From the NCBI GenBank assembly GCA_027682585.1, contig JAQCZH010000001.1, forward strand, positions 620,001-684,000: a stretch of 64,000 bases of DNA, written 5' to 3'. This DNA is from Lachnospiraceae bacterium AF51-6-b8A (GTDB lineage Bacteria > Bacillota > Clostridia > Lachnospirales > Lachnospiraceae). Under the pieces are notes generated by a model. That model was given only the letters and a program-made list of their open reading frames with translations. It had not been told where the DNA came from and made no database searches. Made by a program: the position numbers and the translations under genes. Numbering within the stretch: position 1 is the first letter of the stretch; every line of letters begins with the position of its first letter. Below, one piece after another: positions 43,077-52,343 of the stretch.

Positions 43077-43730
43077 ATGTCCAGATTTCGGCGCAATCCA
43101 AGATTCTCACATCAGAATATTTTTCTTCAGAAGAGCGTAAAATCAACGAAAGCGGCAACCAGGAACCTCTCTTTCTCACAGCGGAGACGGCCGATGTCAA
43201 AAGAGGAGACCAAAAGCCGGCTGGTTGGAGCCCTTCAAATTGCCTCTGTGATTCTGTTGGCTTTTTTCCTGACGTTTGCCTTTGCAAGGGAAATGACCGT
43301 TTCCGGTTCTTCCATGGAGCCGACGCTTCGCGCGGGAGATCGGGCTCTTGTCAATCGTCTTGTCTATCATATTCGTAAGCCTAAAGCCGGGGATCTGGTG
43401 GTTTTTCGCCCTGCGAATAAGCAAAATGCCCAGTATTCCGTCAAACGGCTGGTTGCCGGACCTGGTGACCAGGTCTATATCTCCGGAGGAAAACTTTACG
43501 TCAACAACAGCGCTTTTCGGCGAGGAGGAATCAGCTTCAATGGCATCAATTACGCCGGAAGTCTGGCAGAGAAACTGCAGCTGGGTGAGGATCAGTATCT
43601 GGTCATGGGTGACAACTTCAACAACAGTGAGGACTCCCGCTATGCCAGCATTGGGCTGCTCTCCAGGAGCGATTTTGTCGGCAAAGTATGGTTTGACAGC
43701 AATCTGCACCATTTCGGACCAGTATCATAA
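43077..43730 (+). CDS. lepB: Signal peptidase I (first of two)
   Basis: Membrane protease that removes signal peptides. Ser79 in GSSMEPTL and Lys123 in SVKRLVAGPGD are the catalytic pair, and MGDNFNNSEDSR is the late conserved box. One membrane helix (about 50-70) precedes the catalytic domain. Two starts are plausible: ATG 43077 (behind GGGAG, near the promoter, 217 residues, with a basic 39-residue N-terminus) or ATG 43194 (behind GGAG, 178 residues). The first is given because the promoter is only 34 bases upstream. It lies 11 bp before rbgA; a second signal peptidase follows rbgA. Confidence 0.92.
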   Translation: MSRFRRNPRFSHQNIFLQKSVKSTKAATRNLSFSQRRRPMSKEETKSRLVGALQIASVILLAFFLTFAFAREMTVSGSSMEPTLRAGDRALVNRLVYHIRKPKAGDLVVFRPANKQNAQYSVKRLVAGPGDQVYISGGKLYVNNSAFRRGGISFNGINYAGSLAEKLQLGEDQYLVMGDNFNNSEDSRYASIGLLSRSDFVGKVWFDSNLHHFGPVS

Positions 43731-43741
43731 GAGGACAAGAG

Positions 43742-44605
43742 ATGAATATTCAATGGTTTCCGGGTCATATGACCAAGGCAAGAAGGCAGATGCAGGAAGA
43801 TATCCGGCTGATCGATCTTGTGATTGAACTTTTGGATGCGCGGATTCCGCTGGCCAGCAGAAATCCGGAGATTGATCAGCTGGGCAGAGGCAAGGCGCGC
43901 ATGATTCTTCTCAACAAGGCAGATCTGGCCGATCCCAGGGAAACGGGACGTTGGAAGGACTATTTTGAGGCCGGGGGAGTGACGGCGCTGGCTTTAGATT
44001 CCAGGGCGGTCTCTTTTCGTAAGGCCGTGCAGAAGGCAATTATGGATGCCACGGCAGAAAAGAGGGCGCGCGATCTGCAAAGAGGTCTTAAGAATCGACC
44101 GGTCCGCGCTATGATTGCGGGAATCCCCAATGTGGGGAAATCTACTCTGATTAACTCCCTGGCAGGCAAGACAGCGGCCAAAACCGGGAACAGACCTGGG
44201 GTCACCAAGGGAAAACAGTGGATTCATCTGAGGGACAACGTTGACTTATTGGATACTCCCGGTATCCTCTGGCCCAAGTTTGAGGATCAAAAGGTGGGAA
44301 TGCATCTGGCCATGATCGGAGCCATCGCAGATCATGTTCTGCAGGCGGAAGAAGTCTCACTCTGGGTCATCCGTCTTCTTAGAGAGTCCTATCCCGGAAG
44401 CCTGTCTGGCCGATATGGTGTTGAGGAGACGGGAGAAGATGCCGGTATCCTGGCTGCGATCGCCTTTAAGCGCGGCTGTCTTGTGAAGGGGAAAGAGGTG
44501 GATTATTTAAAGGCGGCAAATCTGCTTCTGGATGAGTTTCGCAAGGGAAAGCTGGGCAGGATCAGCATTGAGCCAGTTGAAGAATCAAAAATGAATCAGT
44601 TGTGA
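43742..44605 (+). CDS. rbgA: Ribosome biogenesis GTPase RbgA (YlqF)
   Basis: Late 50S assembly GTPase. The 287 residues show the circularly permuted order of its class: G4 (LLNKADL) first, then G1 (AGIPNVGKSTLINSL, near residue 126) and G3 (LDTPGILWPK), with the C-terminal RNA-binding helices after. The start MNIQWFPGHMTKA is the family signature. It lies between two signal peptidase genes and belongs to the rplS-to-rnhB run known from Bacillus. Confidence 0.96.
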   Translation: MNIQWFPGHMTKARRQMQEDIRLIDLVIELLDARIPLASRNPEIDQLGRGKARMILLNKADLADPRETGRWKDYFEAGGVTALALDSRAVSFRKAVQKAIMDATAEKRARDLQRGLKNRPVRAMIAGIPNVGKSTLINSLAGKTAAKTGNRPGVTKGKQWIHLRDNVDLLDTPGILWPKFEDQKVGMHLAMIGAIADHVLQAEEVSLWVIRLLRESYPGSLSGRYGVEETGEDAGILAAIAFKRGCLVKGKEVDYLKAANLLLDEFRKGKLGRISIEPVEESKMNQL

Positions 44606-44623
44606 GGGCAGTAAGGAGTTCAC

Positions 44624-45214
44624 GTGGAAGAGCAGAAGAGAGAAGAAGCAAATGAGAGCAGGCAGGAGCAGCAGAAGAGCCCGGCAAGAGAAGTTTTATC
44701 GACAATCCTGTATCTGACCGTAGTTGTTCTTGTTGCATATCTGATTGTCACCTTTGTGGGCCAGAGAACAGAGGTCAACGGAGCCTCAATGGAGAATACT
44801 CTTGATAATGGAGACAATCTGATTGTCGATAAGATCTCTTATCGCTTTGGAAGCCCCAAGCGCTTTGATGTGGTCGTATTTCCTTATCCGCAGGATCCAT
44901 CCACCTTCTTCATCAAACGTGTGATCGGCCTGCCGGGGGAGACCGTACAGATTGACGCGAATGGCAGGATTTACATCAACGGGCAGGTCCTTGAGGAGAA
45001 TTTTGGCAGAGAGGCAATTTCAAATCCAGGTCTGGCAGAAAATCCGATTCAGCTGGGGCAGGATGAATACTTTGTTATGGGCGATAACCGCAACAATTCT
45101 ATGGACAGTCGGGATGCAAGGGTTGGCCCGATTAAAGGGCGATCCATGATTGGCAGAGCATTTCTTCGCATCTGGCCTCTGAATAAATTCGGGCTTGTGC
45201 GTCATAGCATGTAG
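44624..45214 (+). CDS. lepB: Signal peptidase I (second copy)
   Basis: Starts with GTG 44624, 7 bases after AAGGAG. The 196 residues have a short, very hydrophilic cytoplasmic tail, one membrane helix (about 26-46), the catalytic Ser55 in VNGASMENTL, Lys98 in FFIKRVIGLPGE, and MGDNRNNSMDSRD. It is closer to the standard family than the copy 900 bp upstream. Two copies in one cluster suggest divided substrates, which cannot be read from the sequence. Confidence 0.95.
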   Translation: MEEQKREEANESRQEQQKSPAREVLSTILYLTVVVLVAYLIVTFVGQRTEVNGASMENTLDNGDNLIVDKISYRFGSPKRFDVVVFPYPQDPSTFFIKRVIGLPGETVQIDANGRIYINGQVLEENFGREAISNPGLAENPIQLGQDEYFVMGDNRNNSMDSRDARVGPIKGRSMIGRAFLRIWPLNKFGLVRHSM

Positions 45215-45222
45215 GAGTTTGT

Positions 45223-46041
45223 ATGGCAGATTGTGAGTCGATTGCACAGGTTCGTGAGCACTTGCGTAAATGTCCCTCAGATCAGCTGCAGGTCTTCATT
45301 GCCGATTATTCTGCTGACGAAAGACGCGGCGTGCAGGGACTGGTCAAACAGGCGAAGAAGAAGATGGAATGCCTGAAGAGGGAAGAAGCCCGCATTGAGG
45401 CTCTTATGACATTTGAGAAAAAGGCCTGGGAGACCTGCCAATATGTCGCCGGAATGGATGAAGTGGGGCGAGGCCCTTTGGCCGGCCCGGTCGTGACAGC
45501 TGCTGTCATTTTGCCAAGAGGGCACCGGATCCTCGGAATCAATGATTCCAAAAAGCTTTCTGCTTCGAAAAGGGAAGAACTCTATGGGCAGATCATGGAG
45601 GAGGCTCTTGCGGTTGGTATTGGTATGAATGCACCGGAGCGAATCGACCAGATCAATATCCTGCAGGCTACTTACGAGGCCATGAGGGAAGCTGTTGGCA
45701 GACTGGATCCGTCACCGGAACTTCTGCTGAACGACGCCGTGATGGTACCAGATCTTGCGGTCAGACAGATTCCGATCATTCATGGAGACGCCAAATCCAT
45801 CAGTATCGGTGCAGCCTCCATTGTGGCCAAGGTGACCAGGGACCGCATGATGGTCGATTATGAGACGCGCTACCCCGGCTATGGTTTTGCTCAAAATAAG
45901 GGGTATGGAACGGCGGATCATATTCGAGCGCTCAGAGAAATGGGGCCGACTCCAATTCATCGCAGATCCTTTATTGGGCATTTTATTTCATTGGAGACGA
46001 CAGAATCCATGGGAAGCGCGGATTTTTACGAAATCCATTGA
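45223..46041 (+). CDS. rnhB: Ribonuclease HII
   Basis: Cuts RNA at RNA-DNA junctions, removing single ribonucleotides from DNA. Asp79-Glu80 in GMDEVGRGPLAGPV, Asp in LLNDAVMVPDL and the later SIVAKVTRDRMM complete the acidic active site. An N-terminal extension of about 70 residues, as in B. subtilis RnhB, precedes the catalytic domain. It begins 8 bp after lepB and ends just before yraN. Confidence 0.96.
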   Translation: MADCESIAQVREHLRKCPSDQLQVFIADYSADERRGVQGLVKQAKKKMECLKREEARIEALMTFEKKAWETCQYVAGMDEVGRGPLAGPVVTAAVILPRGHRILGINDSKKLSASKREELYGQIMEEALAVGIGMNAPERIDQINILQATYEAMREAVGRLDPSPELLLNDAVMVPDLAVRQIPIIHGDAKSISIGAASIVAKVTRDRMMVDYETRYPGYGFAQNKGYGTADHIRALREMGPTPIHRRSFIGHFISLETTESMGSADFYEIH

Positions 46042-46070
46042 GACAGGTCTTATGTGTCAGAGGAAGGTCT

Positions 46071-46421
46071 ATGGGCAGTGTCAATCGCAGAAAAGAGGGA
46101 AGTTTCTATGAGCACAGGGCAGGCGACTATCTGACCGGGAAAGGGTTGATTGTTGTCGAATACAACTTTTCATGCCGTTTCGGAGAGATTGATATTGTGG
46201 CAAAAGAGGACGGCTGTCTGGTCTTTGTTGAGGTGAAATACAGGCGCAGTCGCCGCTTCGGCCTCCCGGAAGAGGCGGTGGGGGAATCTAAGAAAAGAAC
46301 CATATATAAGGTGGCAGACTATTATCGTCTGATCCACGGGATCAGCGATGCGGCAGCTGTCCGCTTTGATCTGGTTGCTGTGGAAGGAAATGAAATCCGG
46401 TATTATCGAGGGGCTTTTTAA
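46071..46421 (+). CDS. yraN: YraN family protein (UPF0102)
   Basis: Small protein with an endonuclease-like core (restriction-endonuclease fold): GEIDIVAKEDGCLVFVEVKYRR carries the E-D-E-x-K pattern. Function is not established; in many bacteria it neighbours rnhB, as here. ATG 46071 follows AGAGGAAGG. The longer frame from 46038 overlaps rnhB with a TTG start and is less likely. 116 residues, normal for the family. Confidence 0.92.
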   Translation: MGSVNRRKEGSFYEHRAGDYLTGKGLIVVEYNFSCRFGEIDIVAKEDGCLVFVEVKYRRSRRFGLPEEAVGESKKRTIYKVADYYRLIHGISDAAAVRFDLVAVEGNEIRYYRGAF

Positions 46422-46453
46422 GGGATGCACAAATATGAGGTAGAGGCTTGGAA

Positions 46454-47347
46454 ATGGTTGCTTCAGACATGGATTTCAAATTGAAAAATCATGAGGATAT
46501 TTTCCGGCTGCACACTTTTTTACAGAGGAATTCTGCGACAGAGGTTCTGCCTGGACAAGAAACCCAACTGCCCCTGCTTGAATTTAAGCGCCTGTCGGAA
46601 GAAGACTGGATCCGCCACTGCTTTACCACACGGGCGGGCGGCGTCAGCCAGGGAATCTTTCGAAGTTTGAATCTCTCCTATACAAGGGGAGACGATCCTA
46701 GAGCCGTGACGGAGAACTATCGCCGGGTGGCAAGGGCTATGGGTACAGACCTGGGCCACATTGTAACTTCAGATCAGACCCATACGACCAATATTCGTCT
46801 GGTGACGGCGGAGGATGCCGGAAAGGGAGTCATAAGAGAGCGGGATTACAAGGATACAGATGGACTGATCACCGATGTGCCTGGACTGCTCCTGGCGACC
46901 TTTTACGCGGATTGTGTTCCCCTCTACCTGCTGGATCCGGTACACAGGGCGATCGGCTTGTCTCATTCGGGCTGGAGAGGGACACTTGGCCGTATGGGGG
47001 GCAAGACGGTCAGGGCTATGGAGGAGGCTTTTGGAAGCAGGACAAGTGACCTTCTTGCAGCGATTGGACCTTCCATTTGCCGTGACTGCTATGAGGTCAG
47101 CCGTGGTTTGGCGGAGCAGTTCGCCGGGGAATTTGGACCCGGGGTCGTTGAACTTACAGACGCAAAACATGGACGGCTGGATCTCTGGGAGTGCAACCGC
47201 CGCGTCTTCTTAGATGCCGGTCTTCCCCCGGATCAGGTCTTTGTCAGCAATCTCTGCACCTGCTGTAATGACAAGCTTCTGTTTTCTCACCGGGCTTCTC
47301 ACGGAAGAAGGGGAAATTTGGGAGCATTTCTCATGGTCTGTCCCTGA
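46454..47347 (+). CDS. pgeF: Peptidoglycan editing factor / multicopper polyphenol oxidase family (PgeF, YfiH)
   Basis: Laccase-domain protein; family members act on purine nucleosides and on UDP-MurNAc peptides to keep peptidoglycan precursors correct. ATG 46454 lies 7 bases after AGAGG (the TTG at 46448 is too close). Of 297 residues, the first 50 or so form an N-terminal extension, then HCFTTRAGGVSQGIF, TSDQTHTTNI, ATFYADCVPLYLL and GLSHSGWRGTLGRM carry the Cys/His zinc-site residues. CTCCNDKLLFSHRA closes the fold. Confidence 0.92.
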   Translation: MVASDMDFKLKNHEDIFRLHTFLQRNSATEVLPGQETQLPLLEFKRLSEEDWIRHCFTTRAGGVSQGIFRSLNLSYTRGDDPRAVTENYRRVARAMGTDLGHIVTSDQTHTTNIRLVTAEDAGKGVIRERDYKDTDGLITDVPGLLLATFYADCVPLYLLDPVHRAIGLSHSGWRGTLGRMGGKTVRAMEEAFGSRTSDLLAAIGPSICRDCYEVSRGLAEQFAGEFGPGVVELTDAKHGRLDLWECNRRVFLDAGLPPDQVFVSNLCTCCNDKLLFSHRASHGRRGNLGAFLMVCP

Positions 47348-47499
47348 GCGCATTCGGCAGATGCTGCCTGTGGAATATTGGGCCAAAAAACACTCATGCG
47401 CAGAAAAAGGCACTTTGTGGGAGATATACAGCGAAAGACCGTAAGGGAAGAGATCAAGGAGAATGTTCCCTGGGGAAAAGAAAGTAAGGAGCCGGGAAA

Positions 47500-48846
47500 A
47501 TGAGCATGGAATCCAGCGCGTCCCATACAATTGAATATGTCAGACCTGGCTCTGCCGCCTATGATGCGGGGCTGGAGCCAGGGGACGTCATAGTATCCAT
47601 CAATGGGCACAGGCTTGCGGATATCTTTGACTATCACTACTACGCCGACGAGGAGGATCCGACCCTGCTGGTACGGGATGCCCAGGGCGTGGAGCATCTT
47701 GTAGAAGTTGAGAAGGATGAGGGGGAGGATATGGGAGTTACCTTCGTCAACGGTCTTCTTGATGACTATCGTTCCTGTTCCAACGCCTGCGTCTTCTGCT
47801 TTATTGATCAGAATCCCCCGGGCATGCGCAAGACCATTTACTTCAAGGACGATGATACACGCCTGTCTTTCCTTCAGGGAAACTATGTCACTCTGACCAA
47901 TATGAAGGAAGAGGAAATCGACCGTCTGATCGCCTATCGCATGGAGCCGATCAATGTCTCCGTACAGGCCACGGAGCCTCAGCTTCGGGAGAAGATGCTT
48001 CATAATCGTTTCGCCGGACAGCTTATGGACAAGTTGAAGAAACTCTATGATGCGGAGATTTCCATGAATGGGCAGGTGGTCCTCTGCAAGGGTTTGAATG
48101 ACGGAGAGCATCTGGATCGAACCATAGAGGATCTCTTGTCCTTTTATCCCTATATGGAAACGCTTTCTGTTGTTCCCGTCGGGCTGACCAGGTTTCGACA
48201 GGGCCTCTATCCTCTGAAGCCATTTAAGCGGGAGGACGCAAAGCGGGTCGTGGAACAAATTCAAAAATGGCAGGCTGTCGCCATGGAAAGATATGGACAC
48301 CCCTTCGTGCAGGCCGGAGATGAGTTCTATCTTCTGGCTGAAGAAGAGATCCCTCCGGAGGAGAGCTATGACGGCTATACGCAGCTGGAAAACGGTGTCG
48401 GTATGCTTCGCCTGTTAATCGAGGAGTTTCGGGCTGCTCTGCAAGAACGACGGGAGGAAAATGAATGCAGGAAACAAAAGCTGTCCATAGCGACCGGTCT
48501 TTTGGCCGCCCCCTTTATTCGCATGTTATGTGATGAACTTCAGGAGAAATTCCCACAGGTAGAGGTCAGGGTCCATACAATTTATAATGAGTTCTATGGG
48601 GAGCGAATCACCGTGTCGGGATTGATCACCGGCGGGGACTTAAAGAGGCAGTTGTCCGGTCAAAACCTGGGGGAAAGGCTTCTGCTCCCATGCAATATGT
48701 TGCGCTCAGGAGAGAATGTATTTCTAGATGATGTGACAGTGGAAGAACTGGAGCAAACTTTACAAGTGCCGATCGATATTGTAGAATCGGGCGGAGATGA
48801 CCTGCTGGAGGCGATTCTTAAGGTCCACAGCAATCACGTACGTTAA
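47500..48846 (+). CDS. DUF512 radical-SAM-like protein with PDZ domain
   Basis: A conserved clostridial protein encoded beside der. N-terminal PDZ-like domain (about 8-70, VRPGSAAYDAGLEPGDVIVSING), then CSNACVFCFIDQ with Cys93, Cys97 and Cys100 in the CxxxCxxC spacing of radical SAM iron-sulfur sites, and the DUF512 C-terminal part (about 300-440, SIATGLLAAPFI and the late LLPCNMLRSGE). The reaction is unknown. TAAGGAG precedes the ATG. The gap of 152 bp before it holds no recognisable signal. It is 17 bp upstream of der, so a role in ribosome assembly is possible, but this is only context. Confidence 0.9.
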   Translation: MSMESSASHTIEYVRPGSAAYDAGLEPGDVIVSINGHRLADIFDYHYYADEEDPTLLVRDAQGVEHLVEVEKDEGEDMGVTFVNGLLDDYRSCSNACVFCFIDQNPPGMRKTIYFKDDDTRLSFLQGNYVTLTNMKEEEIDRLIAYRMEPINVSVQATEPQLREKMLHNRFAGQLMDKLKKLYDAEISMNGQVVLCKGLNDGEHLDRTIEDLLSFYPYMETLSVVPVGLTRFRQGLYPLKPFKREDAKRVVEQIQKWQAVAMERYGHPFVQAGDEFYLLAEEEIPPEESYDGYTQLENGVGMLRLLIEEFRAALQERREENECRKQKLSIATGLLAAPFIRMLCDELQEKFPQVEVRVHTIYNEFYGERITVSGLITGGDLKRQLSGQNLGERLLLPCNMLRSGENVFLDDVTVEELEQTLQVPIDIVESGGDDLLEAILKVHSNHVR

Positions 48847-48863
48847 GCAGAAAAGAGGAGCAT

Positions 48864-50189
48864 ATGAGCAAGGCGGTTGTGGCCGTTGTCGGCCGCCCAA
48901 ATGTAGGAAAATCAACCCTGTTCAATGCCCTGGCAGGTGAGCGCATATCAATTGTCAAGGATACGCCGGGGGTGACCAGAGACCGCATCTATGCGGATAT
49001 CAGCTGGCTTGACCATGAGTTTACCATGATTGACACGGGAGGGATTGAACCGGAGTCCTCAGATATTATTCTAAGCCAGATGAGAGAACAGGCGCAGATT
49101 GCCATTGATACGGCGGATGTTATTATCTTTATGACTGATGTTCGCCAGGGGTTGGTGGACGCGGACGCCAAGGTGGCGGATATGCTCCGCCGATCCAGAA
49201 AACCGGTTGTCCTGGTTGTCAATAAGGTTGATGACTTCGGCAAACATATGCTGGATACTTACGAATTTTATAACCTGGGAGTGGGAGATCCACATCCGAT
49301 TTCCGCTGTCGGCAAGCTGGGCTTTGGCGACATGCTTGATGCGGTGATCGCGCATTTTCCAGAGCGCGATGTCCTTGAGCAAGGGGATGAGATCCCAAAG
49401 ATTGCCGTCATCGGGAAGCCCAATGTGGGGAAGTCCTCTCTGATCAATAAACTCTGCGGCAATCAGAGGCTGATTGTCTCTGATATCGCCGGAACGACCC
49501 GTGATGCGGTGGACACCAGGATCAGGTTCAACAAGCGAGATTATATTTTTATTGATACAGCCGGACTTAGAAGGAAGTCCAAAATTCGCGAGGACATTGA
49601 GCGTTATTCCATCGTCCGTGCGGTTGCCGCAGTTGAGAGGGCCGATGTGATTGTCCTTATGATTGACGGTGCGGAAGGAGTATCTGAGCAGGATGCCAAG
49701 ATCGCTGGAATCGCGCATGAGAGAGGCAAGGCAGTGATTATCGCTGTTAATAAGTGGGACGCGGTTGAAAAGGACAATCACACCATGTCTGAGCAGATTG
49801 ACAGGATTCATAAGACGCTGTCTTTTATGCTCTATGCCAGAATTGTTTTTATTTCTGCCCTGACCGGCCAGAGACTGGGTCAGCTCTATGAGACCATTGA
49901 TCAGGTGATTGCCGCCTCCACCATGCGGGTGGGTACCGGGATCCTCAATGAGATTGTGGCAGAGGCTGTCGCCATGCAGCAGCCTCCCACTGACAAGGGA
50001 AAACGCCTGAAGATCTTCTATGTGACCCAGGCGGCTGTCAAACCGCCTACTTTCGTCATATTCGTAAACGATAAGAACCTCATGCATTTCTCCTATGTCA
50101 GATATCTGGAGAATCAGATCCGTCAGAATTTCGGATTTGAGGGGACGCCCCTGCGCATGATTACAAGACAGAGGGACGACAAGTCATGA
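48864..50189 (+). CDS. der: Ribosome biogenesis GTPase Der (EngA)
   Basis: Essential 50S assembly GTPase with two tandem G domains. First G1 GRPNVGKST (10-18), second GKPNVGKSS (about 183-191); DTGGIE and DTAGLRRKSKI are the two G3 segments, NKVDD and NKWDA the two G4. A KH-like domain makes up the last 90 residues. It starts behind AAGAGGAG and its stop overlaps the plsY start (ATGA), so the two are translationally coupled. Confidence 0.97.
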   Translation: MSKAVVAVVGRPNVGKSTLFNALAGERISIVKDTPGVTRDRIYADISWLDHEFTMIDTGGIEPESSDIILSQMREQAQIAIDTADVIIFMTDVRQGLVDADAKVADMLRRSRKPVVLVVNKVDDFGKHMLDTYEFYNLGVGDPHPISAVGKLGFGDMLDAVIAHFPERDVLEQGDEIPKIAVIGKPNVGKSSLINKLCGNQRLIVSDIAGTTRDAVDTRIRFNKRDYIFIDTAGLRRKSKIREDIERYSIVRAVAAVERADVIVLMIDGAEGVSEQDAKIAGIAHERGKAVIIAVNKWDAVEKDNHTMSEQIDRIHKTLSFMLYARIVFISALTGQRLGQLYETIDQVIAASTMRVGTGILNEIVAEAVAMQQPPTDKGKRLKIFYVTQAAVKPPTFVIFVNDKNLMHFSYVRYLENQIRQNFGFEGTPLRMITRQRDDKS

Positions 50190-50851
50190 GTCAATTTGCA
50201 ATTGCAGTCGTAATATCCCTGTGCATCGGCTATTTCTGCGGAAATTTTCTCTCCGGTTTTCTTATGGGCAAGAGGGCTCATGTGGACTTGAGAAAAGAGG
50301 GAAGCGGTAATATTGGAACCACCAATGCTCTGCGGATTCTGGGACCGAAGGCAGCCCTGGTCACTCTGATTTTGGATGTCTTAAAATCCATTATCGCTGT
50401 CGGGATCATACATCTGATTTATGGGAAAAATCCGGATTATGCAGGAGATCTGGTTTATGTTCTGGCTCTGTTTGCTGCCTTTGGCGCTGTTATGGGACAT
50501 GATTTTCCGATCTATATGCGCTTTCAGGGAGGCAAGGGAGCGGCGACTTCGCTTGGTCTGATTCTGGCCTGCTTCCCGCAGACCTTTCCCCTGATTGCCC
50601 TTGTGTTCTTCGCGGCGGTAATTAAGACTCGCTATGTCTCTTTGGGCTCTATGCTGGCGGCTTTCGTTTTCTTTATCCAGGTGCTCTTGCTGGGAGCCAG
50701 CGGCCACCTGATCTTCTATCAGAAGCATCGCTTCTGGGCCTATCTGATCAGCGGTCTGGTTCTGGTCTTTATTCTGATTCGTCATCAAAGCAATATCAGG
50801 CGGCTTTTGGCAGGAGAGGAGAATCCCATCTCTCTGCATAAGAAGGAGTAA
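50186..50851 (+). CDS. plsY: Acyl phosphate:glycerol-3-phosphate acyltransferase PlsY
   Basis: Membrane enzyme that acylates glycerol 3-phosphate with acyl phosphate made by PlsX. The 221 residues have about five membrane helices and the three conserved loops: KEGSGNIGTTNALR, DFPIYMRFQGGKGAATSLG, and the late RHQSNIRRLLAGEE. gpsA, which makes its glycerol 3-phosphate substrate, starts 2 bases after its stop, so supply and use of G3P are encoded together. Confidence 0.96.
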   Translation: MSQFAIAVVISLCIGYFCGNFLSGFLMGKRAHVDLRKEGSGNIGTTNALRILGPKAALVTLILDVLKSIIAVGIIHLIYGKNPDYAGDLVYVLALFAAFGAVMGHDFPIYMRFQGGKGAATSLGLILACFPQTFPLIALVFFAAVIKTRYVSLGSMLAAFVFFIQVLLLGASGHLIFYQKHRFWAYLISGLVLVFILIRHQSNIRRLLAGEENPISLHKKE

Positions 50852-50853
50852 AC

Positions 50854-51861
50854 ATGGCTCGGATTGGTATCCTTGGAGCGGGTTCTTGGGGGACGGCCTT
50901 GGCCGTCCTTCTTGTCGGTAATGGACATGCTGTAACCCTTTGGTCTCATCGCAGAGAAGAGATTCTTGCGATGGAACAGACATGCCGAAATGAAAGCAAA
51001 CTTCCCGGAGTAATTCTGCCACGGGAAATTCACTACAGCAGTCAATTGGAGGAAGCTGTCAGGGGGCAGGATCTTCTGGTTTTTGCAGTCCCATCGAAGG
51101 CGACCAGAGAAACAGCACAGAAAATCAGGAATATGGTTCCGGATGGACAGCAGATCGTCTGTGTCTCTAAGGGCATAGAAGAAGATACCCTATTCCGCCA
51201 GACTCAAATTCTTGAGGATGTTCTTGGAGGAGTCCTCACAGCGGAACTGTCCGGTCCCTCCCATGCGGAGGAAGTTGTCAGGCAGATCCCGACTCTGGTT
51301 GTCGCTGCCTCTAAGAGCCGTGAGCTGGCGGTTCTGACACAGGAGGTCTTCATGAACGCCAACTTCCGGGTCTATATCAGTCCCGATCTGATTGGAGTGG
51401 AAATCGGAGGTTCCCTCAAGAATGTGATAGCTCTTGCCGCCGGTATGTCGGACGGCCTGGGCTACGGGGATAATACCAAGGCTGCTCTGATCACCCGTGG
51501 CATCACGGAAATCACCCGGCTGGCTGTCGCTATGGGAGCCAGAGAGGATACGATGTCGGGGCTGTCTGGAATCGGCGATTTGATTGTCACCTGTCAGTCC
51601 AGACACAGCAGAAACCGTATGGCGGGTTACTATATTGGACAGGGATGCTCGGTCAGAGAAGCCATGAACAGGGTGAAAATGGTGGTTGAGGGAGTCTATT
51701 CTGCCAGAGCTGCCATGGCTCTTGGCCTGAAATACGGGATAGATCTTCCGATTATAGAGCAGGTTAACCGGGTTCTCTTTGAAGGGATGGATGTCCGAAA
51801 GGCGGTTTTGGAGTTGATGGGCAGGGAGAGAAAGGCAGAACTGGAGCACAGTTTCTGGTAG
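50854..51861 (+). CDS. gpsA: Glycerol-3-phosphate dehydrogenase [NAD(P)+]
   Basis: Reduces dihydroxyacetone phosphate to glycerol 3-phosphate for phospholipids. The 335 residues have the Rossmann start IGILGAGSWGTALAVLL, SKGIEEDTLFRQTQI, the catalytic Lys in GGSLKNVIALAAGMSDGLG, and TMSGLSGIGDLIVTC. AGAAGGAG precedes the ATG. It follows plsY directly. Confidence 0.97.
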   Translation: MARIGILGAGSWGTALAVLLVGNGHAVTLWSHRREEILAMEQTCRNESKLPGVILPREIHYSSQLEEAVRGQDLLVFAVPSKATRETAQKIRNMVPDGQQIVCVSKGIEEDTLFRQTQILEDVLGGVLTAELSGPSHAEEVVRQIPTLVVAASKSRELAVLTQEVFMNANFRVYISPDLIGVEIGGSLKNVIALAAGMSDGLGYGDNTKAALITRGITEITRLAVAMGAREDTMSGLSGIGDLIVTCQSRHSRNRMAGYYIGQGCSVREAMNRVKMVVEGVYSARAAMALGLKYGIDLPIIEQVNRVLFEGMDVRKAVLELMGRERKAELEHSFW

Positions 51862-51892
51862 ATCCGTTTTTGAGAGAAGTGGGGAGGAGCGT

Positions 51893-52327
51893 ATGAAAAT
51901 TGCACTGAAAAAACTGACAGAGAGCGCGAAAATACCTGCCTGTGGCAGTCTTAAGGCGGCCGGTTATGATCTCTTCGCAGATCTTGCCGAGGAGATGACC
52001 ATTTTGCCTCATGAGACGAAAATGATCGGAACCGGTATCGCCTGTGCGATTCCGGATGGGTACTTCGGAGGGATCTATGCCCGATCGGGCCTCTCCGCAA
52101 AAGAGGGACTGCGTCCGGCCAACTGTACCGGAGTTGTGGATTCTGATTACAGAGGGGAGATCAAGGTCGCCCTTCACAACGACTCGGAGGAAATTAGAAA
52201 GGTTCTGCCCGGCCAGAAGATAGCCCAGATGGTCATACAGCCTTTTTTATCGGTTGCGTTTGAAACTGTGGAGGATCTGGATATAACCGAGCGCGGTACG
52301 GGCGGATTTGGTTCTACAGGAAAGTAG
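51893..52327 (+). CDS. dut: dUTP diphosphatase
   Basis: Trimeric enzyme that hydrolyses dUTP to dUMP and keeps uracil out of DNA. All five motifs are visible in 144 residues: AAGYDLFAD, YARSGLSAKEGL, the catalytic-Asp loop NCTGVVDSDYRGEI, PGQKIAQMV, and the Gly-rich tail GTGGFGSTGK. The start follows GGGGAGGAG. Together with ung (16 kb) it forms the cell's defence against uracil in DNA. It ends 16 bp before the topoisomerase pair. Confidence 0.96.
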   Translation: MKIALKKLTESAKIPACGSLKAAGYDLFADLAEEMTILPHETKMIGTGIACAIPDGYFGGIYARSGLSAKEGLRPANCTGVVDSDYRGEIKVALHNDSEEIRKVLPGQKIAQMVIQPFLSVAFETVEDLDITERGTGGFGSTGK

Positions 52328-52343
52328 TGTTAAGGGGTTGTTT

